DNA of 64,000 bases from Bacillus sp. es.036 (GTDB lineage Bacteria; Bacillota; Bacilli; Bacillales; Guptibacillaceae). Below, piece by piece: positions 1-8,536 of this stretch. The first letter of the stretch is position 1, and every line of letters starts with the position of its first letter. The translations under genes and the position numbers were made by a program. A model generated the notes under the pieces. The model was not told where the DNA came from. It worked only from the letters and a program-made list of their open reading frames with translations, and made no database searches. The DNA lies in NCBI RefSeq assembly GCF_002563635.1, contig NZ_PDIZ01000001.1:1984001-2048000 (forward strand). The letters are read 5' to 3'.

Positions 1-741
1 CGTTAGCTCCTGTCCGTAAAGAGCCAGCTTAGCTTCAAATCTAAGAGTATCACGAGCTCCCAAGCCGCAAGGTAAGATATTTTCAGGTTCACCCGCAGCT
101 AAAATTGCCTTCCAGAGAGCAGGGGCATCTTCTGAAGCGGTATATAGTTCAAATCCATCTTCACCTGTATAACCAGTTCGAGAAACTAACGTTTTAATTC
201 CCGCGATCATAAGATCAGCCTGAAACTTAAAGAAACCAATTGATGAAAGATCTGTATTTGTGAGACGTTGCAGAATGACCTCTGCTTTTGGACCTTGAAT
301 CGCTAGTTGAGCCATCTCATTCGATATATTGTTAAGGGATACACCTTCAATGATGTGCTCCTCAAGCCAGTCAAAATCCTTAACGGTATTCGCTGCATTT
401 ACGACTAATAAGTAATGTTCCTCCGAGTATTTGTAAACGAGAAGGTCGTCTACCGTACCACCATCCTCATAGCACATCGCAGTATACTGGGCTCCATTTA
501 CTTTCAGTTTGCTAACATCATTTGTCATCATCTTCTGAAGATAATCAAGGGCTTGTTCACCTTTGACATCAATTTCTCCCATATGAGAAACATCAAATAA
601 ACCAGCTCTTGTTCTCACAGCTTCATGCTCTTCCTTAATACTAGAAAATTGAACAGGAAGTGCCCATCCACCAAAATCAATCGTTTTAGCACCCATTGAC
701 TTATACGTTTCAAATAACGGGGTTTTCAATAACTCGCTCAT
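1..741 (-). CDS. gcvT: Aminomethyltransferase (glycine cleavage T protein), 3' end outside window
   Basis: T protein of the glycine cleavage system: it takes the aminomethyl group from lipoylated H protein and makes 5,10-methylene-THF and ammonia in the cytoplasm. The 247 codons in the window are open to the left edge, so about the last third of the usual ~360 residues is missing. The N-terminus reads [19 protein letters not shown], and typical GcvT blocks follow: [18 protein letters not shown] and [12 protein letters not shown]. The start at 741 has a strong aggaggg site. A tandem glycine riboswitch lies directly upstream, which fits the family. In B. subtilis gcvT leads gcvPA-gcvPB, which probably lie beyond the edge here. 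Confidence 0.97.
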   Translation of the reverse strand, partial: MSELLKTPLFETYKSMGAKTIDFGGWALPVQFSSIKEEHEAVRTRAGLFDVSHMGEIDVKGEQALDYLQKMMTNDVSKLKVNGAQYTAMCYEDGGTVDDLLVYKYSEEHYLLVVNAANTVKDFDWLEEHIIEGVSLNNISNEMAQLAIQGPKAEVILQRLTNTDLSSIGFFKFQADLMIAGIKTLVSRTGYTGEDGFELYTASEDAPALWKAILAAGEPENILPCGLGARDTLRFEAKLALYGQELT

Positions 742-823
742 CTTGTTCCCTCCTATAACATCGAAATCAAAATCGTTTCATTTAACCCTAACCAACTATG
801 CAAACCAAACCATGTCCAGCCAT

Positions 824-876
824 TAAAAAAGGACAGAGAAAACCCGCTGTCAGTAGCGCGTTTTCTCTGTCCTTTT
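824..876 (-). terminator. Glycine-riboswitch expression-platform terminator
   Basis: A long hairpin (arms about 825-848 and 855-876, containing ggacagagaaaa and its complement) ends in a T-run on the minus strand. It sits between the second glycine aptamer and gcvT. Its 3' part shares the ggacagag sequence with the end of aptamer 2, so glycine binding can plausibly compete with hairpin formation and allow read-through. Confidence 0.85.
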
Positions 877-1036
877 GACCTGAAAGTTTCTCCTCACATT
901 AAAGTGCGAGGATTACATCTTTGGCGGCTTAAAGAAGCTCTCTCCAGAGGTGCGTCTAACAAGAGTCTTTTTGCCTGAGAGATTCACAAATTTGCTTGCT
1001 CCTTCGGCGCTGCATCTAGCAGTCTCTCCTCTTGCC
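868..1036 (-). promoter_or_regulatory. Tandem glycine riboswitch
   Basis: Read on the minus strand, two glycine aptamers are visible in series. The first has gaggagagactg, gccgaaggagcaa and aatctctcaggcaaaa. The second has cctctggagagagc, gccgccaaagatgtaa and aaactttcaggtcaaaagg. These are the conserved glycine-riboswitch blocks. The element lies upstream of gcvT with a terminator hairpin behind it, so it should switch gcv expression on when glycine is high. Confidence 0.95.
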
Positions 1037-1250
1037 TTCATTCGCTTATTTTCAGTTTTAAGGTATTGGATTGTATGGATTGATTCATACTATTAATGCT
1101 TTCGATTTCAATCCTACCACTACCACAGGAGCGTTGGCAACAATCTTTTTAATAATAAAAGTATTTTAACTACTATATTAAACACGAACAATATTATACA
1201 TTAAACTTATATCATTCGTAAATAACAGTTTTAAAGAAAGGGTTTTCATT

Positions 1251-2921
1251 TTGAGGACTGAATTACAATTCGATCAACAGTGGACAAACAACTTTCTCAA
1301 ACAAATTGAAGAGGATGGACCATGGGCTAATTGGGAGCTTTTTAAACTGGCTATCGAAGCTGAACAACATCGGGCTATCCCATCGTTTAAAGGATTACAA
1401 GCTCCTACTTACCTTCCTGACTTAACACCCCACCCTTATCAACTCGAAGCTGCACGGCGAGTCGTTGAGGAGATGAACGGAAAGGCTATTCTAGCAGATG
1501 AGGTTGGTCTCGGAAAGACAATCGAAGCTGGTCTTATAATTAAAGAGTATATGATTCGTGGGTTAGTAAAAAAAGTTCTTATTCTTGTCCCAGCCTCGTT
1601 AGTGTCTCAATGGGCTATCGAGCTTAACACAAAATTTTATATACCTGCTGTCGTTCAACGAAAAAGCTATGTTTGGGATCAGTGTGATGTCGTCGTATCC
1701 TCGATTGATACAGCAAAACGTGAGCCCCATCGGTCAATTGTTTATGAGCAACATTATGATATGGTCATCATCGATGAAGCGCACCGTTTAAAAAACAACC
1801 GAACAAAAAACTATGAATTTGTCCAACATTTGCCTAAGAAGTTCTGCCTTCTATTAACAGCTACTCCCGTTCAAAACCGTCTTGATGAAGTTTTCAACCT
1901 AGTATCATTACTAAAACCAGGTCATCTCGGCAGCTTTGAGAATTTCGAAAAGGATTACAAAGGAAAAGAAAAAAATGCTGAAGACGAAGAGAGACTTCGC
2001 ACACTGATACAAAAAGTAATGGTAAGGAATCGCCGCGAGGATACTGGTATGGATTGGCCTGAACGCATTGTAAAAACGGTACCGATTACTTTCTCGCCTG
2101 AAGAAGAAGATCTTTATCGTTCAGTTGAAGCATTGAAAAAGGAACCGATTTCAACCCGTAGTCAATTTTCAATTATTACCTTATTAAGAGAAATTTGCTC
2201 AAGTCGTGAAGCTGCCTATATGACGTTAAAAAAAATGCTTGAGAAAGATTCTCTTGATGAAGTCACACAAACCTTCATCCACTCCTTAATTAAAAAAATT
2301 GAAGGTGTACCAACAAATTCAAAAGCACAAAAAGCCCTTGAACTAATTCAATCAATTGAAGGAAAAGTCATTATCTTCACGGAATATCGAGCGACACAGC
2401 TATATTTACAATGGTTTTTAAAGGAGCACGGTATCACTTCCGTTCCTTTTCGAGGTGGGTTTAAACGCGGAAAGAAAGATTGGATGAGAGAGTTATTTAA
2501 AAATCACGCTAAAGTTCTTATTGCAACAGAAGCTGGTGGAGAAGGGATCAACCTTCAATTTTGTCAGCACGTCATTAACTATGACCTTCCATGGAACCCT
2601 ATGAGGATTGAGCAACGGATCGGCCGCATTCACCGACTTGGCCAAGAAGGCGATGTTCACATTTATAATTTTGCAACAAAACATACGGTTGAAGAACATA
2701 TACTTACCCTGTTATACGAAAAGATCCAGCTGTTTGAAAGTGTCATAGGTCAACTAGATGAGATCTTAACTCGCCTCGGGATGCGTGATATCGAAAAACA
2801 TATTTCTGACATTCTACTTCATTCCGAAAGTGAAGGGGAAATAAAAATTAAGATGGATAATATTAAAGAACTAATCAATTATCAAAAGGAGGATTCAGAT
2901 GCACCAAGAAAATATTCATAA
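1251..2921 (+). CDS. yqhH: SNF2-family DEAH helicase YqhH
   Basis: Superfamily 2 (SNF2/RapA-like) ATP-dependent DNA or RNA translocase of 556 residues, close to the B. subtilis YqhH length. Walker A DEVGLGKTIEAG lies at about 83-94, DEAH at 175-178, TATP at 203-206, and motif VI QRIGRIHRLGQ near 460. The start is a TTG with aaagaaaggg about 8 bases upstream. It is divergent from gcvT and overlaps yqhG by 23 bases, so the two are cotranscribed. The family's cellular substrate is not known to me, and nothing here identifies it. Confidence 0.93.
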   Translation: MRTELQFDQQWTNNFLKQIEEDGPWANWELFKLAIEAEQHRAIPSFKGLQAPTYLPDLTPHPYQLEAARRVVEEMNGKAILADEVGLGKTIEAGLIIKEYMIRGLVKKVLILVPASLVSQWAIELNTKFYIPAVVQRKSYVWDQCDVVVSSIDTAKREPHRSIVYEQHYDMVIIDEAHRLKNNRTKNYEFVQHLPKKFCLLLTATPVQNRLDEVFNLVSLLKPGHLGSFENFEKDYKGKEKNAEDEERLRTLIQKVMVRNRREDTGMDWPERIVKTVPITFSPEEEDLYRSVEALKKEPISTRSQFSIITLLREICSSREAAYMTLKKMLEKDSLDEVTQTFIHSLIKKIEGVPTNSKAQKALELIQSIEGKVIIFTEYRATQLYLQWFLKEHGITSVPFRGGFKRGKKDWMRELFKNHAKVLIATEAGGEGINLQFCQHVINYDLPWNPMRIEQRIGRIHRLGQEGDVHIYNFATKHTVEEHILTLLYEKIQLFESVIGQLDEILTRLGMRDIEKHISDILLHSESEGEIKIKMDNIKELINYQKEDSDAPRKYS

Positions 2922-3699
2922 CTATTTGCGTTCGTATTTTCTCGCGAATGATTGTCGTATTCTACACGAAAAACCTGGCCTCCTCGATGTTCAACTCACC
3001 ATTGAACTCGATAAAGAGTTAATGAACCGACCATTTTATTGGCATTATCTTGAAAAGACAGGCGGAACGCCACGACAAATGACGCTTACGTTAATTACAA
3101 ATCAAACTATTGAAGAGAAAGGTGAGTTTGTTCATTTTGGAGCACCAAGACTGCATCAAATCTTTTCCTCCACAAAAAAACTCGCGTCTTCCATTCGTCT
3201 ATATGAGGATGTACAAACGAATCAGCAACAGCAATATCCTCTTCATCCCTGGCTTTGTCTTAATATAAAAATTTCCTATCAATGTGATAGAAAAAAACAC
3301 CGTCTTCTTTCACTCGGTCTTCACCTTGTTAGTGGAGCGGTAGTCGATGACTTTCACAATTTGTTACTAGAAAAGTCGCTTACCCCAAAAATTCCTGACT
3401 ATGCTTTTACCGTAACACCTATCATAAAACCAGAAAGTGGATTAAAAAGACTCGAATCTGTTGTAGAAATGCTGCTCACAAAAGAAGACGTACAGTGGGC
3501 CGAAGAGGCAAGAATAAGGTGGGCTTCTGATCAGCACCTTCTTGATCAATTTTACGAGGGCAATACGAACGATCAACGATATGAAGTAGAAAAAGAGGCA
3601 CTAAGGAAACAGTATGAGCCAATCATTACTGCAGAAATTATTAATGGAGGTATTTTCCACCTTGTTCCCGGTATCGAATCACAACCTTATCCCACTTAA
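2899..3699 (+). CDS. yqhG: YqhG family protein, unknown function
   Basis: A 266-residue soluble protein matching B. subtilis YqhG in size and position directly after yqhH. The start ATG at 2899 lies inside the end of yqhH behind aaaggagg, so translation is probably coupled. No transmembrane segment or catalytic motif is obvious. The conserved pairing with the helicase suggests a joint role, but that is inference only. It ends at the shared hairpin with yqzE. Confidence 0.9.
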   Translation: MHQENIHNYLRSYFLANDCRILHEKPGLLDVQLTIELDKELMNRPFYWHYLEKTGGTPRQMTLTLITNQTIEEKGEFVHFGAPRLHQIFSSTKKLASSIRLYEDVQTNQQQQYPLHPWLCLNIKISYQCDRKKHRLLSLGLHLVSGAVVDDFHNLLLEKSLTPKIPDYAFTVTPIIKPESGLKRLESVVEMLLTKEDVQWAEEARIRWASDQHLLDQFYEGNTNDQRYEVEKEALRKQYEPIITAEIINGGIFHLVPGIESQPYPT

Positions 3700-3700
3700 A

Positions 3701-3728
3701 AAAGCTCGGACTCAACTGTCCGAGCTTT
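3701..3728. terminator. Convergent terminator between yqhG and yqzE
   Basis: A perfect 11-bp stem (aaagctcggac at 3701-3711, gtccgagcttt at 3718-3728). On the minus strand it is followed by a T-run, so it terminates yqzE, whose stop codon lies in the loop. With a weaker T-tract it can also serve yqhG on the plus strand. Confidence 0.88.
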
Positions 3729-3909
3729 CACGCTTCTTTTTCTTCATGAACATCGATACCGACATTGGAATGATGCCAAACCATCGAAACAAAAAAGGCT
3801 GCTTTTTTGCTTTTCTTACAGCACGCTGCTGCTGTCTTTCTTCTTTTGGTTGATCAATATATGAGACAACTTGTTGTGTCATATATTTCACTAAATCATT
3901 CGATGACAT
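3712..3909 (-). CDS. yqzE: YqzE family small protein
   Basis: A 65-residue basic protein starting MSSNDLVKYMTQQ and containing KKQPFLFRWFGIIP, which are hallmarks of the YqzE family found beside comG in Bacillus. The reading frame opens further upstream (3954), but ATG at 3909 has an agggtgat site about 7 bases ahead and matches the family start, so I chose it. The tail is rich in Lys and Arg. Function unknown. It is the last gene on this strand after aroK and ends in the shared terminator. Confidence 0.85.
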   Translation of the reverse strand: MSSNDLVKYMTQQVVSYIDQPKEERQQQRAVRKAKKQPFLFRWFGIIPMSVSMFMKKKKRESSDS

Positions 3910-3966
3910 CTTGATCACCCTTTTATCATTGTCTTCATTATTAAGGGTGTCCAAATACTTAGTTTT

Positions 3967-4464
3967 TTATCCTATGCGTTGACATATTTCGGCGACAATG
4001 TCTTTTACTGAACGATTCGTCGTTTCAATTTCATAATCTGCTTCACGGTATAACGGCAGCCTTTCCGTGAATATAGTGTTAATCTTATTTTGCTTGTTAT
4101 CTCCAGCAAGCAATGGCCTAGAAGTATCGCCTTCTAACCGCTTAACAATTTCTTCAGGCTCACAGTGTAAATAGATCATTGTGCCATTCTGCTTCATAAA
4201 AGAGCGATTATTTTCACTTAAGACGATCCCACCGCCTGTACTAATAATAATATTTTCAGTCGGAAGATCTTTGAGAGACGCTGTCTCATATGATCGAAAC
4301 GCTTTCTCCCCCTCACTTTCAAAGATAACTGGAATTTCTCGTCCTTGCATCTTCGTTACATGCTTATCCGTATCCTCTGAAGGAAGAGCTAACGCTTTTG
4401 ATAACTCTTCAGCAACAGTTGTTTTGCCTGATCCCATAAAACCTGTTAAGTAGATCGCTTTCAT
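3967..4464 (-). CDS. aroK: Shikimate kinase
   Basis: Phosphorylates the 3-hydroxyl of shikimate with ATP in the aromatic amino acid (chorismate) pathway. The 165 residues carry the P-loop GFMGSGKTT at 8-16, the SEDTDKHV metal/substrate region near 29-36, the STGGGIVL glycine motif near 75-82 and the lid region RLEGDTSRPLL. Length is standard. It starts 2 bases after comGG on the same strand and is probably read through from the comG operon or from an internal promoter. In B. subtilis the shikimate kinase gene lies elsewhere, so this placement is a difference. Confidence 0.95.
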   Translation of the reverse strand: MKAIYLTGFMGSGKTTVAEELSKALALPSEDTDKHVTKMQGREIPVIFESEGEKAFRSYETASLKDLPTENIIISTGGGIVLSENNRSFMKQNGTMIYLHCEPEEIVKRLEGDTSRPLLAGDNKQNKINTIFTERLPLYREADYEIETTNRSVKDIVAEICQRIG

Positions 4465-4466
4465 GT

Positions 4467-4886
4467 TTATCCCTCACTCCATTCTACGACTTCTTTCAAT
4501 GTTTGATTGTATTGGAACAGCGCAAAAACCTTCGTTGCATCTTGAGTTGTCCCATTTAACGTGATGTAAATAACTTCTGAAGGAGAAAACTGGATCGCGG
4601 CGTGAATCGTGCCTTCTTCATAAATAAATGTTTTCTCAGTAGTTTCGACATCGTTTTTTTGTATATATGAAATTGTATCTTTCATTCCTAGCACTAGCAA
4701 GGAATGCTTTTTGAATTGTTCCTCTTCACGATCTAGGAATGCTCGTTCGTTCATTGTTGCATAGCATAAATGAAAAATGAACCCAAGAAGAAGTGTGCTA
4801 ATTAGCATCATCATAGCAGTCATATAGCCTTGGTCATCCAGTTGCTTAAGACATTTGAAAACTAACTTGTTTCTCCGTTTTCCCAT
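4467..4886 (-). CDS. comGG: Competence pseudopilus minor component ComGG
   Basis: Last gene of the comG operon: 139 residues with a single hydrophobic segment (about 20-43, MTAMMMLISTLLLGFIFHL) near the N-terminus and a polar remainder. The classic KGFT prepilin peptidase site is absent, as is typical of ComGG. The start overlaps comGF by 41 bases, with gaggtgg upstream. Identification rests on operon position and topology more than on strong motifs. Role by family: minor pseudopilin of the DNA-uptake apparatus. Confidence 0.85.
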   Translation of the reverse strand: MGKRRNKLVFKCLKQLDDQGYMTAMMMLISTLLLGFIFHLCYATMNERAFLDREEEQFKKHSLLVLGMKDTISYIQKNDVETTEKTFIYEEGTIHAAIQFSPSEVIYITLNGTTQDATKVFALFQYNQTLKEVVEWSEG

Positions 4887-5259
4887 TATTCAGATCCACC
4901 TCGATCATTACTCTCCTCCCGGAGATTTGAACCTTAAAATCTCTAATGTCTTGTAAGACAATTTCATGACCGGTATTATTGACGCGGCGACGTATGGAAG
5001 ATCCATACCTTTCATACTTAACGATCGCTCCATCTTTTTTTGTTAGTTCAATACTTCCCTTACTAAGTATAATTTGAGTGGCTTCTCGAACTTCTTTAGA
5101 AAACAAGTGAAAAAACAAGCGTGCTTCTTCTTGCTGAAAATCTGCCCCTGAATTTTGGATGGCCGCGCTCATAAGTAAAGGAAGCGTCCATATTATAGCC
5201 AGTAATATGGTCAAGGTTAGCATTAGTTCAAGTAGCGTAATCCCTTTTTCACTTCTCAT
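4846..5259 (-). CDS. comGF: Competence pseudopilin ComGF
   Basis: 137 residues beginning MRSEKGITLLELMLTLTI, a type IV prepilin signal (cleavage after Gly with E+5) followed by a hydrophobic helix. The C-terminal part is polar and beta-rich by eye. It overlaps comGE by 11 bases and comGG by 41, which shows tight translational coupling. By family it is a minor pseudopilin processed by ComC and needed for transformation. Confidence 0.9.
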   Translation of the reverse strand: MRSEKGITLLELMLTLTILLAIIWTLPLLMSAAIQNSGADFQQEEARLFFHLFSKEVREATQIILSKGSIELTKKDGAIVKYERYGSSIRRRVNNTGHEIVLQDIRDFKVQISGRRVMIEVDLNNGKTEKQVSFQMS

Positions 5260-5602
5260 GAGGCAAGCTTCTACATATCAATAATTCATCCTTTTTCTCT
5301 TCATTGTAAGAAATACACAACCCATTCGGTGTTTCAGTTAAGTAAAATGCAGTGCCTTCCAAGATTTCTTGCTTGGGAGGTACTACATTGTTTAATACAA
5401 AGTCATTCCAATAATGATCGAGCAAAAGGATCGCTTCCTTTCTCGTTTGAATGCTCATTCGCTCTTCATAAAGTTGTACATAAATTGGCAATGCGCCAGA
5501 AGATAAAAGAGTAAGTATAGAAAGGGCTATCAAACCATCAAGTAACGAGTAACCATTACAATTTTTTAATATAGAAGCGACCCGCTCCCACTTGTACAAC
5601 AA
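5249..5602 (-). CDS. comGE: Competence pseudopilin ComGE
   Basis: 117 residues with the prepilin-like segment NCNGYSLLDGLIALSILTLL at about 14-33, where Asp replaces the usual Glu+5. The start is TTG at 5602 (a second TTG follows) behind aaggaggag with good spacing. It overlaps comGD by 47 bases. The weak prepilin motif and operon position between GD and GF identify it as ComGE, a minor pseudopilin. Confidence 0.87.
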   Translation of the reverse strand: MLYKWERVASILKNCNGYSLLDGLIALSILTLLSSGALPIYVQLYEERMSIQTRKEAILLLDHYWNDFVLNNVVPPKQEILEGTAFYLTETPNGLCISYNEEKKDELLICRSLPHEK

Positions 5603-6008
5603 GCTTATACTCCTCCTTACCCGCCTTCATATAAAGGGTACCTGCCTTTTGAACATTTCCATTCCCGCCATAAACAATTTGATACCCCATTGTTCCTTCA
5701 TCGATTGTGATGTGATCTGGAATCTCATTTGTTCTCACTACTGTCGAGGCATTACCCTGGATACTATAAATACCTTTACTTGGCGAAATCAAAAACCGAT
5801 AAGAAGAACCATTTACATAAGCGAGTTCTTGAGTATACCTAAGATCCGATTGAATCTCTTCTAGGAAATGTTTTGTTACAGAAGCATTTTGCGTAGGCGT
5901 AATGTGGAGAAAAACCAGGGTTAAGAGAATCGACAATAGAGAAAGTACGATCATCATCTCGATTAAGGTATAGCCAAAAGAATTTATTACGTAATGAAAT
6001 CGTTTCAT
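5556..6008 (-). CDS. comGD: Competence pseudopilin ComGD
   Basis: 150 residues from the ATG at 6008, starting MKRFHYVINSFGYTLIEMM with the cleavage motif GYTLIE and a hydrophobic helix behind it. The frame opens at 6065, but the extension would lie inside comGC. The start at 6008 overlaps the comGC stop as TAATG, the normal arrangement, so I preferred it. By family it is a minor pseudopilin with a small C-terminal globular domain. Confidence 0.9.
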   Translation of the reverse strand: MKRFHYVINSFGYTLIEMMIVLSLLSILLTLVFLHITPTQNASVTKHFLEEIQSDLRYTQELAYVNGSSYRFLISPSKGIYSIQGNASTVVRTNEIPDHITIDEGTMGYQIVYGGNGNVQKAGTLYMKAGKEEYKLVVQVGAGRFYIKKL

Positions 6009-6337
6009 TACTCGGTTAATATCACTTTTCCATCGGTGATCGTTAATGCCTCTCCTCCGGGACAAGTGGTTTCATCCATATCGAGATAGCCATCTGTAAC
6101 AAGATCAGCGATTGTAGTTGGAAATTCTTTTTTATTCGCTTTGTATGCTGCTACCTGTGTTTGAGCGACTTTTATCGTTGCTTCACAACTTTTTTCTTCA
6201 ACGACTTCGTTATTTTTCGTTAAACCAGGGACAGCAATTAAAAGAAGAACGGAAATAATCATAATAACGATCATCATTTCAATGAGCGTAAATCCTTTTT
6301 CTTGTTTAAATAAGCCTATCCATTTTCTTAATTTCAT
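6008..6337 (-). CDS. comGC: Major competence pseudopilin ComGC
   Basis: 109 residues with the canonical prepilin motif KGFTLIEMMIVIMIISVLLL at about 14-33. Two cysteines follow (SCEATIK and TTCPGG), consistent with the intramolecular disulfide of ComGC. This is the major subunit of the pseudopilus that spans the Gram-positive wall and carries DNA to ComEA. The ATG at 6337 has gggggaag at proper spacing and lies 14 bases after comGB. Confidence 0.95.
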   Translation of the reverse strand: MKLRKWIGLFKQEKGFTLIEMMIVIMIISVLLLIAVPGLTKNNEVVEEKSCEATIKVAQTQVAAYKANKKEFPTTIADLVTDGYLDMDETTCPGGEALTITDGKVILTE

Positions 6338-6351
6338 TCATAACTTCCCCC

Positions 6352-7380
6352 TTAAATGTTTTGCAAATAATAAAACATCGGCATAAGAATGGACATAAAC
6401 ATCAACATGACGACAAGACCAACACCAACAAAACTAACAGGCTGCAAAATCATAAACCCTTTCTTGACAAGCTCTTCAAATCGTTCGCCAACCACCTCCC
6501 CATACAGAATAAGCTCCCTGCCGAGATTACCACTTACTTGTCCATGCATTAAAATTTCTTTGAACTCAGGTACATATAAACTAGTGTGATCAAATAAACC
6601 TTCTAACTTTTCCCCGCGCATCAACGACAGGGAAACCCGACTAGCTTCCTCTTGAAAAAAAACAAAATGCGATTGCTTTGTTAACAGCGAAAAAGCCTCG
6701 GCAATGGAAAGACCACTTTGAAGTAATAAACCTAAGTGAAGGGAGGTATGATGAGTGAGGTAGAGAGGGATAAAGAGGTGAACGAATGGTACTTTACTAT
6801 AAATAATCATTTTCTGTACTGCAGAACTAGGTTTGTTTTTCACTAACGTAGAAAGATAAAATGCAATGGAAAGTACAATAACACCTACAACAATAGCTGG
6901 CATAAACCGAACAAGCTCCATAAAAAACTTCGAAATAAATGGGAGAGGAACATCGAGCGTTTGGTACAACGTATTAAATTGAGGCAATAAATACTTTCCT
7001 ACCACAAATAACATAATGGCCGTCATCCAAAATAGAAAGATTGGATAAGCAAGCGTACTGCGTAGACGTTTTTGCCATTCACTTCTCGTTTTCATTAATT
7101 GTCCAGATGCAGATATGCCTGTCGCAAAATCACGCTGTTCAGACATATACAAGTAAGATAATATATCTCCTGGGAAGTGAAAATCAGCTAAAACATCATG
7201 AAAGGAGTCCCCACCTTTTAACCTTACAATAATCATTTCAATGTTGGCTCGAATATGATCATTTTGATATAAAGCATAAACCTCCAGACATTTTGAGAGC
7301 GAATACCCCTCTTCAAGCATCTTCCCTACCCGACAAAGAAAGTCTGCTTTTCGATCAAGCTTCCATTTGGATCGTTTCAC
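6352..7380 (-). CDS. comGB: Competence pilus assembly membrane protein ComGB
   Basis: A type II secretion F (GspF/PilC) platform protein, 342 residues. Hydrophobic segments lie at roughly 110-135, 155-180 and 315-340, separated by the paired T2SSF cytoplasmic domains (LLQSGLSIAEAFSLL in the second). It starts with GTG at 7380 and overlaps comGA by 26 bases. By family it anchors the pseudopilus in the membrane and couples to the ATPase ComGA. Confidence 0.93.
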   Translation of the reverse strand: MKRSKWKLDRKADFLCRVGKMLEEGYSLSKCLEVYALYQNDHIRANIEMIIVRLKGGDSFHDVLADFHFPGDILSYLYMSEQRDFATGISASGQLMKTRSEWQKRLRSTLAYPIFLFWMTAIMLFVVGKYLLPQFNTLYQTLDVPLPFISKFFMELVRFMPAIVVGVIVLSIAFYLSTLVKNKPSSAVQKMIIYSKVPFVHLFIPLYLTHHTSLHLGLLLQSGLSIAEAFSLLTKQSHFVFFQEEASRVSLSLMRGEKLEGLFDHTSLYVPEFKEILMHGQVSGNLGRELILYGEVVGERFEELVKKGFMILQPVSFVGVGLVVMLMFMSILMPMFYYLQNI

Positions 7381-8437
7381 GGTTAAATAATCCCAACTCC
7401 TTCTCTACGGTTTCTTTTTGAATATAGCCTAAGGCATAGGCTCTAAGAATGTAATCTTTAATTGTGGATTGACCTGGTATGGTTAAAAGCTCTGGATAAT
7501 CGAGGGCTTTTTGAAGGTGGAGACCTGCGAGGATTTCAACAACAGCAAGCTTTCTACGAGTTCTCCTTTTAAGACATTCAAGAGAACACACATCACAATA
7601 GGGACACTTTAAAGGTACTAACCGCTGAGTTGCAACCCCTCTTAACGTCTGGGTGATGTTATGAAGTGGAATACCGAACTCGAGTAATCTTGGAATGCAT
7701 TCAAGTGTACTTCCCGTATGGAGTGTGGAGACAACCAAATGACCAGTCATACTAGCTCTTATCGCGAGCTGAGCCGTTTGTTCATCACGTATCTCTCCTA
7801 CGACAAGAATATCAGGATCATGCCTTAAACCGGCTTTAAAACCCTCATAATACGAAAGTCCAGCCTTCTCGTTCACTTCCATTTGAATAAAATCAGGATT
7901 TCTCTTTTCGATCGGATCTTCTATTGTGAGAACACGGCGATGTCGCTTTACGCTTAACGTTTGAAGTAAGGAATACATGGTTGTCGTTTTACCTGATCCA
8001 GTAGGGCCTGTGATCATAAATAAACCACTGTTACAACTAACAATCTGAAGAAGTCGGTTTGCAATTGAGGGAAAAAGAAAAAGTTCTTTAAAGGAGTGAG
8101 TTTCATCTTGTGGCAAAATACGAATAACGAGACTTTCGTGGTACGGAGTTGGAATTGTAGAGAGACGGAGATGAAGTTTTCTTGGGTAAAGAATCATATC
8201 CATTGCACCATTTTGAGGACGACGTTTTTCACCAATGTCCATTCCACTCAAAAATTTAAAATGAGACAATAGCTTTTCAGCGACACTCATTGGTAACCAT
8301 AAAGCATCATAAAGACGATTATCCACCCGAAATTGAATGGCTGCACCTTTCTCCTTCGGGTGAAAATGTACATCAGATGCCCCCACTTCCATCGCTTGTT
8401 TGATAATGTCTTTCCCCTTTTCTTCAATATTCAGCAA
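7355..8437 (-). CDS. comGA: Competence pilus assembly ATPase ComGA
   Basis: A type II/IV secretion ATPase (GspE/PilB-like) of 360 residues. Visible motifs are the N-terminal SDVHFHPK, Walker A GPTGSGKTT, the Asp box TIEDPIE, Walker B DILVVGEIRD and the His box TGHLVVSTLHTG. A Cys cluster CPYCDVCSLEC follows. It powers pseudopilus assembly for DNA uptake. The start is TTG at 8437 behind aaggaaggtg. First gene of the comG operon; no clear ComK box (AAAA-N5-TTTT pair) was found in the short upstream gap. Confidence 0.95.
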   Translation of the reverse strand: MLNIEEKGKDIIKQAMEVGASDVHFHPKEKGAAIQFRVDNRLYDALWLPMSVAEKLLSHFKFLSGMDIGEKRRPQNGAMDMILYPRKLHLRLSTIPTPYHESLVIRILPQDETHSFKELFLFPSIANRLLQIVSCNSGLFMITGPTGSGKTTTMYSLLQTLSVKRHRRVLTIEDPIEKRNPDFIQMEVNEKAGLSYYEGFKAGLRHDPDILVVGEIRDEQTAQLAIRASMTGHLVVSTLHTGSTLECIPRLLEFGIPLHNITQTLRGVATQRLVPLKCPYCDVCSLECLKRRTRRKLAVVEILAGLHLQKALDYPELLTIPGQSTIKDYILRAYALGYIQKETVEKELGLFNRETIQMEA

Positions 8438-8463
8438 AACACACCTTCCTTTCGTCTAAGTTC

Positions 8464-8478
8464 ACGATTTTAAATCGT
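8464..8478. repeat. Short perfect inverted repeat upstream of comGA
   Basis: The 15-base sequence acgatttTaaatcgt is a 7-bp inverted repeat around one base, 26 bases before the comGA start and immediately after the hydrolase-gene terminator. It could be an operator or chance. No known consensus is matched. Confidence 0.4.
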
Positions 8479-8484
8479 AAAGAA

Positions 8485-8514
8485 AAGGATTCGCCAGGTA
8501 ACTGGAAAATCCTT
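8485..8514 (-). terminator. Terminator after the alpha/beta hydrolase gene
   Basis: Hairpin with arms aaggatt (8485-8491) and aatcctt (8508-8514) plus an inner ccag/ctgg. On the minus strand it is followed by ttttcttt. It separates the hydrolase gene from comGA. Confidence 0.8.
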
Positions 8515-8536
8515 CTCGGTAATTTTAAATATATAT

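Noticed and set aside
3614-3853. Plus-strand frame after yqhG
   Set aside because: Overlaps the end of yqhG, the shared terminator and antisense yqzE; shadow frame.
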